Below, piece after piece: positions 1-9,558 of a stretch of DNA of 64,000 nucleotides. The notes below the pieces were generated by a model. That model did no database searches. It saw only the letters and a list, made by a program, of their open reading frames with translations, and had not been told where the DNA came from. Source of the DNA: Acidobacteriota bacterium (GTDB lineage: Bacteria; Acidobacteriota; Terriglobia; UBA7540); NCBI GenBank assembly GCA_004298155.1, contig SCRD01000012.1, positions 372,001 through 436,000 of the forward strand, given 5' to 3'. Position 1 is the first letter of the stretch. Each line of letters begins with the position of its first letter. The position numbers were made by a program, and so were the translations under genes.

Positions 1-1002
1 TTTACCTTCAATTACTGGCCAGTCGTGTACATCCGTCGGCAAAGGATGCAGAGAGGCCACGACCTCCAGAAAGTCTTCCTCAGGGCGAAGTTTGAAGATA
101 ATTACCTGGGCCGGATTGAAGCGGTCGCGGAAAGCGTGCAGAATCTGGTCGTAGACTTCGCTCTCTGATGTGCACTCGGTAACGGATTCCGAGAAACGCT
201 TGATGGCTGCGAGTTCCTCCCGGTCCCGCCGCAGGGACTGGGACATGTGGAGAAAGCTTCGAGTGAGGACGCCGAATTCATTGTCTGTTTCCGGCGGCAG
301 CATGAGATCAAAATCACCCTGGCGGAGCCGGTCTGAGGCCTGGGTCAGCTGAAGTACAGGATTTGAAATGTTGCGGCTGATCACATGCACCAACACCGCC
401 AAAAGCAACGCAAACACTCCCACCAGCACAGCGCCCGAGATGAGCCCGGAGTGAACGATCCGCTGGCTTTGGTCTCTATTCTCTGCGGCAGCCGCCTGAT
501 TGGCGCCCCGGAACTGACGGATAGTAGTCTGTATGCCGACGAATTCCTCGCTGCCCTGGAGCATCGCAACCGTGGCCTCAGAGGAGCGCCCTGCCTTGAC
601 TTTTTCGATCAATGGATCAGCCCACGTCTTCTTCCAATCTTCGACACTTTTTCGGATATTCTCCACTCGTGGCGCCATGAGAGGAACGTCTGACTCGATT
701 TCTCGAAGAACGACAAAATCCTGAAACACGGAAGCTAAGGCCGAATTATAATCGTCCAGGAACAACTGCCGGCCGGTCAGGACATACCCTCGCACACCTT
801 CTGACATTTGACTGGTGCCCTGCAGCAAAGAATCAGCCCTCATCGCGGCCAATTCTCGATTCTGCGCAGAGACCGTAATGCGCCCCACTTGCCAGTAGTT
901 GTAAAAAAACAGGGCGATGATTCCCACCAAGGCGAACAGCAGGGGCAGCACCAGGATGAGCACCTGGTCCCTGATTTTCAATTGTTGAATCGAGATAGCC
1001 AT
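1..1002 (-). CDS. Sensor protein with CHASE3-like, HAMP and GAF-like regions (C-terminus off the window)
   Basis: A minus-strand reading frame is open from an ATG at 1002 to the window edge, giving 334 codons. The start MAISIQQLKIRD is followed by a hydrophobic segment (LILVLPLLFALVGIIALFF). Next comes an extracytoplasmic helical region with a CHASE3-like pattern (GVRGYVLTGRQLFLDDYN), a second membrane helix near residues 200-220, a HAMP linker (SNPVLQLTQASDRLRQGDFD), and the beginning of a GAF-like domain. This is the input half of a membrane sensor, most likely a histidine kinase or a phosphatase/cyclase. The output domain is not visible, so the class is inferred. The frame stays open upstream of 1002 without a clear ribosome site, but the membrane segment right after this ATG makes it the natural start. 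Confidence 0.75.
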   Translation of the reverse strand, partial: MAISIQQLKIRDQVLILVLPLLFALVGIIALFFYNYWQVGRITVSAQNRELAAMRADSLLQGTSQMSEGVRGYVLTGRQLFLDDYNSALASVFQDFVVLREIESDVPLMAPRVENIRKSVEDWKKTWADPLIEKVKAGRSSEATVAMLQGSEEFVGIQTTIRQFRGANQAAAAENRDQSQRIVHSGLISGAVLVGVFALLLAVLVHVISRNISNPVLQLTQASDRLRQGDFDLMLPPETDNEFGVLTRSFLHMSQSLRRDREELAAIKRFSESVTECTSESEVYDQILHAFRDRFNPAQVIIFKLRPEEDFLEVVASLHPLPTDVHDWPVIEGK

Positions 1003-1200
1003 CGTCTGCTTCAGTATCCGGCGGTTGCTCGTCCCGGCAGCCCCGGCGTTGCTGCCAGAATGGCCCAAGACCTTGAATCCGTCGCCGTGGTGCACGTCCG
1101 TCAAATCAGAACAGGGCAGCTTGGAAGGAACCAATTTGCCCCTTTATACGATTCGCACGGTCGACTTTACCGGACTCTTTTGTCCCCCCGTTGATCGCCC

Positions 1201-2028
1201 TCAACGTAACTGGCGCACAAACTTGCCAAGGTCCCGCAGCCTCCGGGCAAGCGGAGCAAAGTTCTGGAGCTTCAACGCGGATGAGCCGTCCGACAGCGCC
1301 TTCTCAGGGCGGTCGTGCACTTCCAAAAAGATGCCGTCGGCGCCGGCGCCCACGCCTGCCCTTGCCAGAGTTTCGATAAACTGCGGCTGCCCTCCGCTCT
1401 TCTGCCCTTCTCCTCCCGGCAACTGCACCGCATGCGTACAATCGAGCACTACTGGATAACCCCAGTCGCGCATCACGGCCAGCCCGCGCATATCAACCAC
1501 CAGGTTGTTGTATCCAAAAGTGGTTCCACGCTCTGTGATAAGAATCCGGCGGTTTCCAGTGCGCTCGATTTTCTCTATGGCGCTCCGCATGTCCCAGGGG
1601 GAGACGAACTGGCCTTTCTTGATGTTGACAGCCGCGCCACAGCGCCCGGCTGCTTCCAACAGGTCGGTTTGTCTGCAAAGGAAAGCGGGAATCTGGAGCA
1701 CGTCACAAACTTCGGCCGCTGCCCGTACCTGGCTTGCATCATGAATGTCGGTAAGGACGGGAATGCCAACCTTCTTCCGGATCTCCGCCAGTATCGCAAG
1801 CCCCCGCTCGAGGCCGGGCCCTCTATAAGACGACGCGGAAGTCCGGTTGGCTTTATCGAATGACGATTTGAAGATATACGGAATACCCAGCCGGCGCGCG
1901 ACGGCGCTCAGACGCCGGGCCATCATTAGTGCGTGCGGTTCGCTCTCAATAACACAAGGGCCGGCGATTAGAAATAAGGGACGTCCCTGGCCGAGTGAAA
2001 GCCTGCCGATGCGAACCGCGCGTTTCAT
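1201..2028 (-). CDS. kdsA: 3-deoxy-D-manno-octulosonate 8-phosphate synthase
   Basis: Condenses phosphoenolpyruvate with arabinose 5-phosphate to make KDO-8-phosphate for the lipopolysaccharide inner core; cytoplasmic TIM barrel. From the ATG at 2028 it is 275 residues, normal for the family. Visible motifs include IAGPCVIES, SSFDKANRTS, TDIHDASQ, VNIKKGQF, TERGTTFGYNN and LDCTHAVQLPG. The Cys in IAGPC, with the His of CTHAVQ, the Glu of LEVHDRPEK and the Asp of ALSDGSS, matches the metal-dependent class; the metal-independent E. coli type has Asn at the Cys position. The 2028 start has a GAGG six bases upstream; an in-frame codon at 2067 would add 13 residues. It follows pyrG closely on the same strand, so the two are probably co-transcribed from the promoter near 3861-3890. 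Confidence 0.95.
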   Translation of the reverse strand: MKRAVRIGRLSLGQGRPLFLIAGPCVIESEPHALMMARRLSAVARRLGIPYIFKSSFDKANRTSASSYRGPGLERGLAILAEIRKKVGIPVLTDIHDASQVRAAAEVCDVLQIPAFLCRQTDLLEAAGRCGAAVNIKKGQFVSPWDMRSAIEKIERTGNRRILITERGTTFGYNNLVVDMRGLAVMRDWGYPVVLDCTHAVQLPGGEGQKSGGQPQFIETLARAGVGAGADGIFLEVHDRPEKALSDGSSALKLQNFAPLARRLRDLGKFVRQLR

Positions 2029-2071
2029 AAGAGTCCTCAAACTGGACTGGCAGTAAACCGCCGGCAACCGC

Positions 2072-3745
2072 CTAGCCCGTAGACTGATTGCCCTCCTCGA
2101 TCAGTTGGCCGGCGGGGGTTGCAGCCTCAACGACCGCTGACTGTCGCTCCCCACGATAGGCCAGCGCGGCTCCGATAAACGCTTTGAACAATGGATGCGG
2201 TTCCAGTGGGCGTGATTTGAACTCCGGGTGAAACTGGCAGCCAAGGAACCAGGGATGGTCGCGAATTTCGACGATTTCCACGTAGGTACCATCCGGCGTT
2301 TCTCCGGTTATTTCCAACCCGTTGGCCACCAACGTAGCCTCATATTCACGATTGAACTCATAGCGGTGCCGGTGGCGTTCAGAAATTTCAACCTGGCCGT
2401 AGGCTTCCTGGGCGAAGGAGCCGGGTTTCAGGCGGGCCGTCCAGGCGCCCAGCCGCATGGTGCCGCCAAGCTCGTCAATGCCGCGCAGCTCGCGCAGCTT
2501 GTAGATCACCCGGTGCGGCGTGGAGGGGTCAAACTCAGAGCTATCCGCCCCCTGCAGCCCGCATACATTTCGCGCATATTCGATCACCGCGCACTGCATT
2601 CCGAGACAGATCCCCAGGAAAGGCACTTTTCGCGTGCGAGCATAAGTAATGCCGCGCAGCATGCCCGGAATGCCCCGCTTGCCAAAGCCGCCCGGCACCA
2701 GCACGCCGTCGAATCCATCAAGCTGCCGTTCCCAGTCTTCGCCCTCAAGGCCTTCGGCCTCAAGCCAAACTACATTGGTGAGCACATTGTTAGCCAAGCC
2801 ACCGTGCACGAGCGCTTCATTCAGACTCTTGTAGGATTCCTGGTATTCAACGTATTTGCCCACAATCGCAATAGAAACCTCATCATGAAGGCCTCGCAGC
2901 CGTTCCACAAGTTCGGTCCAGGGTTTCAAGTTGCACTCGCCAGGATCCAAACCCCAGCACTTCACGATCTGCGTGTCCAGACCTTCGCCGGCCAGCACCA
3001 GCGGGACTTCGTAAATATTTCCTACATCCTTTGCCGTGATCACCGAGTCTTTCTGGACACTGCAGAAAAGTGCAATCTTCGATTTGATATCCGAGGGCAG
3101 AAAGCGGTCCGTGCGGCAAAGCAGGATATCCGGCTGGATACCGATTTCCCTCAAATCCTTCACTGAGTGCTGTGTCGGTTTAGTTTTTAGTTCGCCGGAA
3201 GCATTGATGAAAGGAACCAGTGTAACGTGAACAAAGACCACGTTTTCACGCCCCTGTTCCTGCCGCATCTGGCGAATGGCTTCGAGGAATGGCAGCGATT
3301 CAATGTCACCCACCGTGCCGCCAACTTCCACAATAGCCACGTCTACGTCCGAGCCGACCTTCCGAATGACTGCCTTGATTTCATCGGTGACATGTGGAAT
3401 CACCTGCACGGTCTTTCCAAGATAATCGCCGCGCCGTTCCTTGGTAATGATGGTTTCGTAAATTCGTCCTGCCGTGCAGTTGTTTTCGCGCCGCATGCGG
3501 GCATGGGTAAAGCGTTCGTAGTGGCCCAGGTCCAGGTCAGTTTCTGCGCCATCATCGGTAACATAAACCTCACCATGTTGAAAAGGGCTCATGGTCCCTG
3601 GGTCAACGTTCAGGTAGGGATCAAACTTGAGAAGGTTAACCTTCAGCCCTCGTGCCTCCAGCAGGCACCCGATCGAAGCCGCGGCAAGCCCCTTGCCCAG
3701 TGAGCTTACAACCCCCCCGGTCACAAATATATACTTGGCGCTCAT
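2072..3745 (-). CDS. pyrG: CTP synthase
   Basis: Makes CTP from UTP, ATP and glutamine; last step of de novo pyrimidine nucleotide synthesis, and CTP is also needed to activate KDO. The 557-residue length is typical. The N-terminal synthetase domain starts with [16 protein letters not shown] and carries the P-loop and GGTVGDIES. The C-terminal class I glutamine amidotransferase domain has the oxyanion segment VPGGFGKRG, the nucleophile elbow FLGICLGMQ (catalytic Cys) and the His-Glu pair in QFHPEF. It is the first gene of a pyrG-kdsA pair and has a sigma70-type promoter about 110 bases upstream. Confidence 0.97.
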   Translation of the reverse strand: MSAKYIFVTGGVVSSLGKGLAAASIGCLLEARGLKVNLLKFDPYLNVDPGTMSPFQHGEVYVTDDGAETDLDLGHYERFTHARMRRENNCTAGRIYETIITKERRGDYLGKTVQVIPHVTDEIKAVIRKVGSDVDVAIVEVGGTVGDIESLPFLEAIRQMRQEQGRENVVFVHVTLVPFINASGELKTKPTQHSVKDLREIGIQPDILLCRTDRFLPSDIKSKIALFCSVQKDSVITAKDVGNIYEVPLVLAGEGLDTQIVKCWGLDPGECNLKPWTELVERLRGLHDEVSIAIVGKYVEYQESYKSLNEALVHGGLANNVLTNVVWLEAEGLEGEDWERQLDGFDGVLVPGGFGKRGIPGMLRGITYARTRKVPFLGICLGMQCAVIEYARNVCGLQGADSSEFDPSTPHRVIYKLRELRGIDELGGTMRLGAWTARLKPGSFAQEAYGQVEISERHRHRYEFNREYEATLVANGLEITGETPDGTYVEIVEIRDHPWFLGCQFHPEFKSRPLEPHPLFKAFIGAALAYRGERQSAVVEAATPAGQLIEEGNQSTG

Positions 3746-3860
3746 GATTCTCCTTTTAGGTATCGGCTGAAATGCACGGAATACTTAATGCCCGGACGAC
3801 GGAACCCAATCTTTTCAGTTCGAACGCATTCTCGTTGACGGGTAGGACAGTGTACTGCCT

Positions 3861-3890
3861 ATTATCAGTTCAGCGAGAGAAGGTTGTCAA
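3861..3890 (-). promoter_or_regulatory. Sigma70-type promoter of pyrG-kdsA
   Basis: On the minus strand TTGACA (3890-3885), an 18-base spacer and GATAAT (3866-3861, 5/6 to TATAAT) lie about 115 bases before the pyrG start. No other gene intervenes. Predicted by pattern only. Confidence 0.6.
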
Positions 3891-3963
3891 CGGCAAAACA
3901 AGGCCGTGGCGGGCGCAATTTGAGCGCATCTCTGCCGTACGGGTGAGTCCGTCACAAAGGTTG

Positions 3964-3972
3964 TGCTAGAAT
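3964..3972 (+). promoter_or_regulatory. Possible extended -10 element before the VWA genes
   Basis: TGC-TAGAAT forms an extended -10 (TGn plus a 5/6 hexamer) about 75 bases upstream of the first VWA gene. No good -35 is present, as is usual for extended -10 promoters. Weak support. Confidence 0.3.
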
Positions 3973-4048
3973 TGAGTCAGGTCATGCCGAGTCTTCAGAG
4001 GAGCAACCGGAGGGGCTAAGCCGGCTGCGACCAAAGGAAGGTGCCTGG

Positions 4049-5068
4049 ATGCTGGGACACATCACTGGGCGCGCATTCCGTATAGGTTTGGGTCCGTGTC
4101 TGGTTTTTTTGGCCCTCGCGGGCTTGCCGTTGCTCTGCCTTGCGTCGGGCGATAAATCAGCAGACCAACCCGATACAAAAAATCAGGTGCCGGATGTTGA
4201 AGTCCGTCGACCTCCTATCAATACGACGCCCATCCAGATGAACGTTGACAGGGTGATCGTTCCAGTGACCGTGACGGACCCTTTCGATCGAATTGTCACA
4301 GGCCTTGGCCAGGACAATTTTGAAATCTTTGATGACAAGGTTGAGCAAAAGATTTTGACGTTTGCCACGGAAGATGCACCCATCTCCGTTGGCATGGTGT
4401 TTGATACGAGCGGTTCGATGTCTGACAAGATCCAGAAGTCCAAGGAGGCAGCCCTCGAGTTCTTTAAGACATCTAACCCCGAAGACGTGTTTATGCTGAT
4501 CAGTTTCAGCAACCGTCCGTATATGGTGTCTTCGTTCACGGACAATTATGAAAACATTCTCGATAGAATGCTTTTTGTAAAGGCTGGAGGCAGGACTTCT
4601 CTGCTCGACGCGATTTACCTCGGCTTGAGCCGAATGAAAAAAACGGATACTAGTCGGAAGGCGCTGCTGGTGATTTCTGACGGTGGAGACAATCACAGCA
4701 GATATACTGAAAGAGACATCAAGCGCGCCGTCAAGGAGGCGGATGTCCAGATTTATGCTATCGGAATTTTTGAGCCACTGGCTGACCGCGATCGAACGCC
4801 GGAAGAGGCCGCAGGCCCTTCATTACTCTCCGAATTGGCCAACATTTCAGGCGGAAGGATGTTTTCAGTTGAAGACCCCAGCGAACTGCCGGATATCGCA
4901 GAAAAAATCTCAATTCAATTGCGGAACCAATACGTCATTGGATACAAGCCCTCGAATCTTGTGCGGGACGGACACTGGCGGCGGATCAAAGTCAAGCTTA
5001 ATCCGCCACGCGGACTACCACCCTTGCAAGTTTATGCCCGGACTGGATATTATGCCCCAACTCAATAG
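4049..5068 (+). CDS. Secreted VWA-domain protein (acidobacterial VWFA-related type), copy 1
   Basis: The 339-residue product begins with a signal peptide (hydrophobic GPCLVFLALAGLPLLCLAS) and then carries one von Willebrand factor A domain. The metal-ion-dependent adhesion site is intact: DTSGSMSDK gives the DxSxS triad, with a Thr in GGRTSLLDA and an Asp in ISDGGDN. A beta-rich region after the signal (FDRIVTGLGQDNFEIFDD) and a C-terminal RTGYYAP tail match the VWFA-related proteins that are abundant in Acidobacteria. The role is unknown, probably protein binding in the periplasm. AAGGAAGG precedes the ATG. The stop overlaps the start of the next, homologous gene by 17 bases, so they form a tandem duplicated, translationally coupled pair. 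Confidence 0.88.
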   Translation: MLGHITGRAFRIGLGPCLVFLALAGLPLLCLASGDKSADQPDTKNQVPDVEVRRPPINTTPIQMNVDRVIVPVTVTDPFDRIVTGLGQDNFEIFDDKVEQKILTFATEDAPISVGMVFDTSGSMSDKIQKSKEAALEFFKTSNPEDVFMLISFSNRPYMVSSFTDNYENILDRMLFVKAGGRTSLLDAIYLGLSRMKKTDTSRKALLVISDGGDNHSRYTERDIKRAVKEADVQIYAIGIFEPLADRDRTPEEAAGPSLLSELANISGGRMFSVEDPSELPDIAEKISIQLRNQYVIGYKPSNLVRDGHWRRIKVKLNPPRGLPPLQVYARTGYYAPTQ

Positions 5069-6104
5069 GAGATCACCCTCGCTTTTGCTACCCTTCAGAC
5101 AGGTTTTATTTACCGGCCTTGCCTCCCTCCTTTTCTGCACAGCACTGCTGGCGCAGGACCCTGCAGCCCCTAAGACGCCACCTCCCACTCCCCAGAAGAA
5201 CGACCAGTACAAGATCAATGTCAACGTGAACCTGGTGGTCCTTCACGCGACGGTGGTTGATAAGCAGGGGCGCATGGTCGAAAACCTCGCCGAAAAGGAC
5301 TTCCGCGTGCTCGAGGACGGCGCCCAGCAGAAGTTGTCGGTCTTCAGCCATGCCGACATTCCCGTGACCATGGGAATTGACATCGATGACAGCGGCAGCA
5401 TGCGCGACAAACGGGCGGCCGTGAATGAGGCGGCGGTCACCTTCGTAAAAACCTCCAACCCGGATGATCAGGTTTTTGTGGTGAATTTCAATGACGAATA
5501 CTACCTGGACACACCCGGGAATTTTGCCAGCAATATGGAGGAACTGAAAGGCGCTCTGGCCAAAATTGATTCCCGTGGCGGCACGGCGCTCTATGACGCG
5601 GTTTCCGCATCGATCGACCACCTGAAACTTGGCAACCGCGACAAGAAGGCTATCCTGATCATTTCTGACGGCGAAGACAACGCCAGCCGCTATTCCTTCC
5701 CGGACCTGCTGCGGCAGGCCCAGCAGTCAAACGCCGTGATCTACTGCATTGGACTGCTTGGCGAGGAACATCCCGGAGGGCTGTTCAAGATCCACGGCGG
5801 CGGCGACAAGCGGGCTGAAAAAGTGCTAACACAACTGGCCGAGGCCACAGGCGGGAAAGCATATTTCCCCAGGTCCCTCGACCAGGTTGAGCCTATCTGC
5901 GTCAGTATCGCACGCGACATTCGCAACCAATACACGCTTGGCTACTACCCGACAAATGCAAAAAAAGACGGCTCATTCCGAAGGGTTGAGATCGAGCTCA
6001 CCGACCATCGCGACATCAAGCGCTACACTGTGAGAACGCGTCCTGGATACTATGCGCCGAAAGGCGAGGGATCAGAGGCCGTTGCAGCCAGCCGCCAGGA
6101 ATAA
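5052..6104 (+). CDS. Secreted VWA-domain protein (acidobacterial VWFA-related type), copy 2
   Basis: A 350-residue paralogue of the preceding gene with the same plan: basic N-terminus, hydrophobic signal (VLFTGLASLLFCTALLAQ), Pro-rich stretch (PAAPKTPPPTPQK), beta region (VVDKQGRMVENLAEKDFRV), VWA domain and RPGYYAP tail. The adhesion-site motif is DDSGSMRDK, followed by GGTALYDA and ISDGEDN, so metal binding is probably kept. The frame is open far upstream inside the first gene, but the ATG at 5052 puts the signal peptide exactly at the N-terminus and is the sensible start. The overlap with gene 1 (5052-5068) implies coupled translation. Function unknown. Confidence 0.88.
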   Translation: MPQLNRRSPSLLLPFRQVLFTGLASLLFCTALLAQDPAAPKTPPPTPQKNDQYKINVNVNLVVLHATVVDKQGRMVENLAEKDFRVLEDGAQQKLSVFSHADIPVTMGIDIDDSGSMRDKRAAVNEAAVTFVKTSNPDDQVFVVNFNDEYYLDTPGNFASNMEELKGALAKIDSRGGTALYDAVSASIDHLKLGNRDKKAILIISDGEDNASRYSFPDLLRQAQQSNAVIYCIGLLGEEHPGGLFKIHGGGDKRAEKVLTQLAEATGGKAYFPRSLDQVEPICVSIARDIRNQYTLGYYPTNAKKDGSFRRVEIELTDHRDIKRYTVRTRPGYYAPKGEGSEAVAASRQE

Positions 6105-6240
6105 GCCCCTCTGTCATCAGGTCGCGAGACAGGCCTTGTCGCCAGCAAGTTGGGCTTTCCAGCTCCAATGCGCGACAGGCTCTCCAAATTGCAGGCCCTC
6201 TCTTTGCATCCTTGGCCCTTAGAAGGTACACTCCCACTTC

Positions 6241-7818
6241 ATGTCCTCTCCTCAGATCTCACCCAAAGAAACCCGCCCGCGGGAGCAACTCTTAGTCGCC
6301 GCAGTATTTGTGGTGACCGCAGGAGCTATGTGGCTGTTATGGGCCAACCGTTTCTTCCTCTCGCTTGATGAGGGCATATATCTCGCCGGCGCAGAACGTC
6401 TACTGCGTGGCCAGGTTCCCTACCGCGACTTTTTCGTGATCACAGGCCCGGGAAGCTTCTGGATACAGGCGGGGATTCTGGGCCTGCTGGGACCCACCCT
6501 TCGTAACGCCAGGCTGGCCCTGGTGTTTGACCTGGCGGTCCTCAGCGCGGCGGTTTACTGGCTGACCACTCGGCTTGCGGGGCGAAATTTTGGGTTGGTG
6601 GTGACGACTGTATTTTTTGCTCTGGAAACCCGGCCTCTTTTCCGACTATATGTAAACCATCGCTGGGACAGCAGTGCATTCGCCATCCTAGCCGTAGTTT
6701 TTGTCTTTGCCGGAACGGAAAATCCCTGTTTTCAAACTTTTCTGGCGGCAGGCATAGCAGCGGCTGCAGCAACCTGGATTACACCTTCGCTTTTGGCCTT
6801 GCTAATCCTTTTGGCGATATGGACGCTCCTGATCAAAGATCTGCGCCGCCAGACCATTCCTTACCTTGCAGGAATAATGTCCGTTTCGCTGCTTGCGGGC
6901 GGTGTGTTATTTTTCCAGGGTGCGCTTGCCGCAATGTTCCGCGACCTTCTATGGACATCCGCGAGTTATCCGGCAGCAAACCGAGTGCCGTACGGATACG
7001 GAGCCATTGACCCCGGCGGACTGCGTGCAATGTTTGCGGGTGCCGAAGGGGCGGCATTCATTGCGCGCACCACCGGCATGGTCGCTGTGTTGGCGCCGGT
7101 CGTGCTACCCGTCGCTGTCTATGTCGGGTGGATGGTCCGCCGCCTGCGGCGGAAGGAAATCGACCAGTGCGAGAAGCTGGCTGCCCTGCTGATGCTCGCC
7201 TCTTTCGGGTTCGTGATCTCAAGTTACCCGCGTTGGTCGGCAGACCAACTCCTGTTCATTGTCCCAGTTTTCTATGTTCTGGCAGCCTATCTGCTCGGCC
7301 AGGCCCTCACAGGCAGAATTGTCAGGGTCGCCTCCGGGGCCATGGTGCTCGGGCTGGCCGCTGCCGCGCTCAGTTATTCTGTGCTCCGGGTAACGTCAGA
7401 GCCTGTGATCGAAACACACGTTGGTGTTGTCCGTGCTGGTGCCTCTGAGCAGTCTATCATCAGGCTTGCTGGCGCAAGAATCAAACCCGGTGACACCCTG
7501 TTTGTCTACCCCTACTTGCCCATCGTTTACTTTCTGACCGGCACCGAGAACCCTACCCCGTATTCGTTTCTGCAGCCTGGCATGATGCAACCCGCCGACT
7601 ACAATAAGGCGCTCTCCTCCTTACGTGCTCATCCCCCCAAATGGGGCCTCTATTTCGCATTTCCCCTGGAAACCTATCACGGCATTTGGCCCGCGGCGGA
7701 CCCCCGCGGGCTCAACCTGACCCCGGTTGACCACTTTATCCTTTCCAACTATCACCCGGTCGGCATCCTGCAGGGGGCCGGGATGCACTTTTTCCTGCTC
7801 GAACAGGGCTCTAGCTGA
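6241..7818 (+). CDS. Polytopic GT-C (PMT/ArnT-like, GT39-related) glycosyltransferase
   Basis: A 525-residue membrane protein with about ten hydrophobic helices. After the first helix the loop SLDEGIYLAGAERLLRGQ carries the Asp-Glu pair that GT-C enzymes use for metal or catalysis, followed by VPYRDFF and ITGPG, typical of the ArnT/PMT-like superfamily. The soluble C-terminal segment (IRLAGARIKPGDTLFVYPY) resembles the periplasmic part of these enzymes. They transfer sugars from polyprenyl-phosphate donors to lipids or proteins outside the cytoplasmic membrane; donor and acceptor here are unknown. The gene stands alone between the VWA pair and the convergent DUF2911 gene. Confidence 0.8.
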   Translation: MSSPQISPKETRPREQLLVAAVFVVTAGAMWLLWANRFFLSLDEGIYLAGAERLLRGQVPYRDFFVITGPGSFWIQAGILGLLGPTLRNARLALVFDLAVLSAAVYWLTTRLAGRNFGLVVTTVFFALETRPLFRLYVNHRWDSSAFAILAVVFVFAGTENPCFQTFLAAGIAAAAATWITPSLLALLILLAIWTLLIKDLRRQTIPYLAGIMSVSLLAGGVLFFQGALAAMFRDLLWTSASYPAANRVPYGYGAIDPGGLRAMFAGAEGAAFIARTTGMVAVLAPVVLPVAVYVGWMVRRLRRKEIDQCEKLAALLMLASFGFVISSYPRWSADQLLFIVPVFYVLAAYLLGQALTGRIVRVASGAMVLGLAAAALSYSVLRVTSEPVIETHVGVVRAGASEQSIIRLAGARIKPGDTLFVYPYLPIVYFLTGTENPTPYSFLQPGMMQPADYNKALSSLRAHPPKWGLYFAFPLETYHGIWPAADPRGLNLTPVDHFILSNYHPVGILQGAGMHFFLLEQGSS

Positions 7819-7882
7819 AAGTGGAATGACGGAAGCAAAGAACGGGTAAATGTCTGGAAAATATGATGGTGGCAGGTTTGTT

Positions 7883-7928
7883 GTAGCGCCACCTCGCAAG
7901 GCAATGAGCCCACCGGCAGGTGGCGCTA
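7883..7928. repeat. GTAGCG inverted-repeat element
   Basis: TAGCGCCACCT (7884-7894) and its exact reverse complement (7918-7928) flank a 23-base centre that can form a small GGC/GCC hairpin. It lies between two convergent genes, so it may also help end transcription. The outer GTAGCG arm matches the elements near 32752 and 36122. Confidence 0.6.
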
Positions 7929-7956
7929 AAGGGCTATCAGACTCTTGCAAATCAGC

Positions 7957-8478
7957 TTACTTGGCCGTGAAGTTCGTTCCCAGCTCCAGGTCACCCCACT
8001 GAATCGAAAGGTTGCCTCCGCCACCTTCCGCTTCCAGTTCGATGGTGACCATTTCCGCCGAGTCATCCGCTTTGGACTCTTCCAACGGTACCTTCACAAA
8101 ATCCAGCTTGGCATCGTGCTGGGTTCCCCACTGCCCATGCTGTTTGTTAAAAACCAGGTCCCATTTGTTGCCGGCCATTTTCTCCGCCCACAGGCTGTAG
8201 GTGCCCGCCGGAACGGTCTCATTGCCAAAAACCAGATCTACAGCGGTTTCAAAGGTGGTGGACGAGTCTGCGCCAAGTCGCCAGAATCCTCCCTCCTTCA
8301 GTTGGGAAAGCATTTCCGCGACAGTTCGGCCATGAAGCGTAGGCCGCCCGTAATCCACGGAAACCGTCTTGCCGCTTAAAGTGATCTCACTTTTGCCTCG
8401 CGCATTCGCCGCCTGAAGAGGCAACGTCATCGCTACCGCCAAAGCCAATCCGAAGGTCGTTGTCAGGAACCGTTTCAT
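7957..8478 (-). CDS. Exported DUF2911 protein
   Basis: A 173-residue product with a signal peptide (KRFLTTTFGLALAVAMTLPLQA) followed by the DUF2911 fold. Recognisable segments are VSVDYGRPTLHGRTV, WRLGADSSTTFET and VPAGTYSLWA, then the tryptophan-rich strand KWDLVFNKQHGQWGT. DUF2911 proteins are common in Bacteroidota and Acidobacteriota and have no established function. GAGGAGG lies five bases before the second of two adjacent ATGs (8478), which decides the start; an ORF extension to 8514 is not needed. Confidence 0.85.
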   Translation of the reverse strand: MKRFLTTTFGLALAVAMTLPLQAANARGKSEITLSGKTVSVDYGRPTLHGRTVAEMLSQLKEGGFWRLGADSSTTFETAVDLVFGNETVPAGTYSLWAEKMAGNKWDLVFNKQHGQWGTQHDAKLDFVKVPLEESKADDSAEMVTIELEAEGGGGNLSIQWGDLELGTNFTAK

Positions 8479-8583
8479 CATGTCCTCCTCAATGTCGTGT
8501 ACCCATTGCCCCAAAGTTTTATGTCTTCTTATCCTATCGCGCTTTCAGCACCGAGAAAATAAATATCGTTGCATCGTTTCCGG

Positions 8584-9552
8584 TCAACGGTCCTGCTGTT
8601 CCAGAAGTTCCAGAAAGGCAGCCAGCTTGGCCGGCAGGGGCGAGGTAAAGCTCACCGGTAAGCCTGTACGCGGATGCGCAAACTCGATATGCGCCGCGTG
8701 AAGGAAGTTCCGGTCCAGCGTCCCCTTCTCCTGCGATCCGATGCGCACCTTTGCCGGCGCTCCGTACATGCGATCACCCACCACCGGGTGATGAATATAG
8801 GCGAAGTGAACGCGAATCTGGTGCGTCCTGCCGGTCTGCGGCTCTGCGTCCACCAGAGTAAAGTGATGAAAGCGCCGCACCGCCTGGTAAAGCGTGACGG
8901 CCTCCCGGGCCGCGATGCCGTCCACCTTCATGCGCGCCCGCCTTACGGGATCCCGTCCGACGGATGCCTCGATTTTCCCGCGCTCCGACTCCACGCGCCC
9001 GTGGACCAGCGTCTGGTAGCGCTTATGCACGGTCCTCGCACGGAATTGGTCTGCCAGCGAACGATGTGCGGTATCGTTCCTGGCCACCACGATCAGACCG
9101 GAAGTCATTTTATCCAGGCGATGAACGATCCCGGGCCGCATCTCTCCGGCAACGCCCGAGAGGCCATCGCCCAGGTGGAAAAGCAGCGCGTTCACCAGCG
9201 TTCCGGATCTGGTTCCCACGCCGATGTGGACCGCCATGCCTGCGGCCTTGTCAATCACCGCCAGGTCTTCGTCCTCATACAGGATGGTGAGGGGCAACTC
9301 TTCAGGAAAGGCGCGGATCGGTTCATGTTTTGCCACGACACTGATGCGATTGCCAGCTTCCACTTTTTCACCGGCTTTGGAGGCAGGCTGCTGGTCAATC
9401 TTCACCAGTCCTGACCTGATCACCTGCTGCAACTGGCTGCGGCTCCAATCCGGCATATGCCCGGCAAGAAAGACGTCCAGTCTGCGCCCGGCGTCTTCAT
9501 TCGCCGCCACAAACTCCCGCAATTCCTGGCTCTGAGGCTCGTTATCCTGCAT
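8584..9552 (-). CDS. rluD: RluA/RluD-family 23S rRNA pseudouridine synthase
   Basis: A 322-residue enzyme that converts uridine to pseudouridine in RNA. An S4 RNA-binding domain is at the start (RRLDVFLAGHMPDWSRSQLQQ). The catalytic domain has the family motif HRLDKMTSGLIVVARND with the essential Asp, and later QTGRTHQIRVHFA. This domain order is that of RluD (positions 1911/1915/1917), but RluC or RluA specificity cannot be excluded from the sequence. It begins six bases after lspA in the same direction, completing the ileS-lspA-rluD order seen in many bacteria. Confidence 0.9.
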   Translation of the reverse strand: MQDNEPQSQELREFVAANEDAGRRLDVFLAGHMPDWSRSQLQQVIRSGLVKIDQQPASKAGEKVEAGNRISVVAKHEPIRAFPEELPLTILYEDEDLAVIDKAAGMAVHIGVGTRSGTLVNALLFHLGDGLSGVAGEMRPGIVHRLDKMTSGLIVVARNDTAHRSLADQFRARTVHKRYQTLVHGRVESERGKIEASVGRDPVRRARMKVDGIAAREAVTLYQAVRRFHHFTLVDAEPQTGRTHQIRVHFAYIHHPVVGDRMYGAPAKVRIGSQEKGTLDRNFLHAAHIEFAHPRTGLPVSFTSPLPAKLAAFLELLEQQDR

Positions 9553-9558
9553 CGGTGG

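Noticed and set aside
2228-3166. 312-codon open frame opposite pyrG
   Set aside because: It is a shadow of the strongly coding pyrG frame on the other strand, with no ribosome site and no recognisable family.
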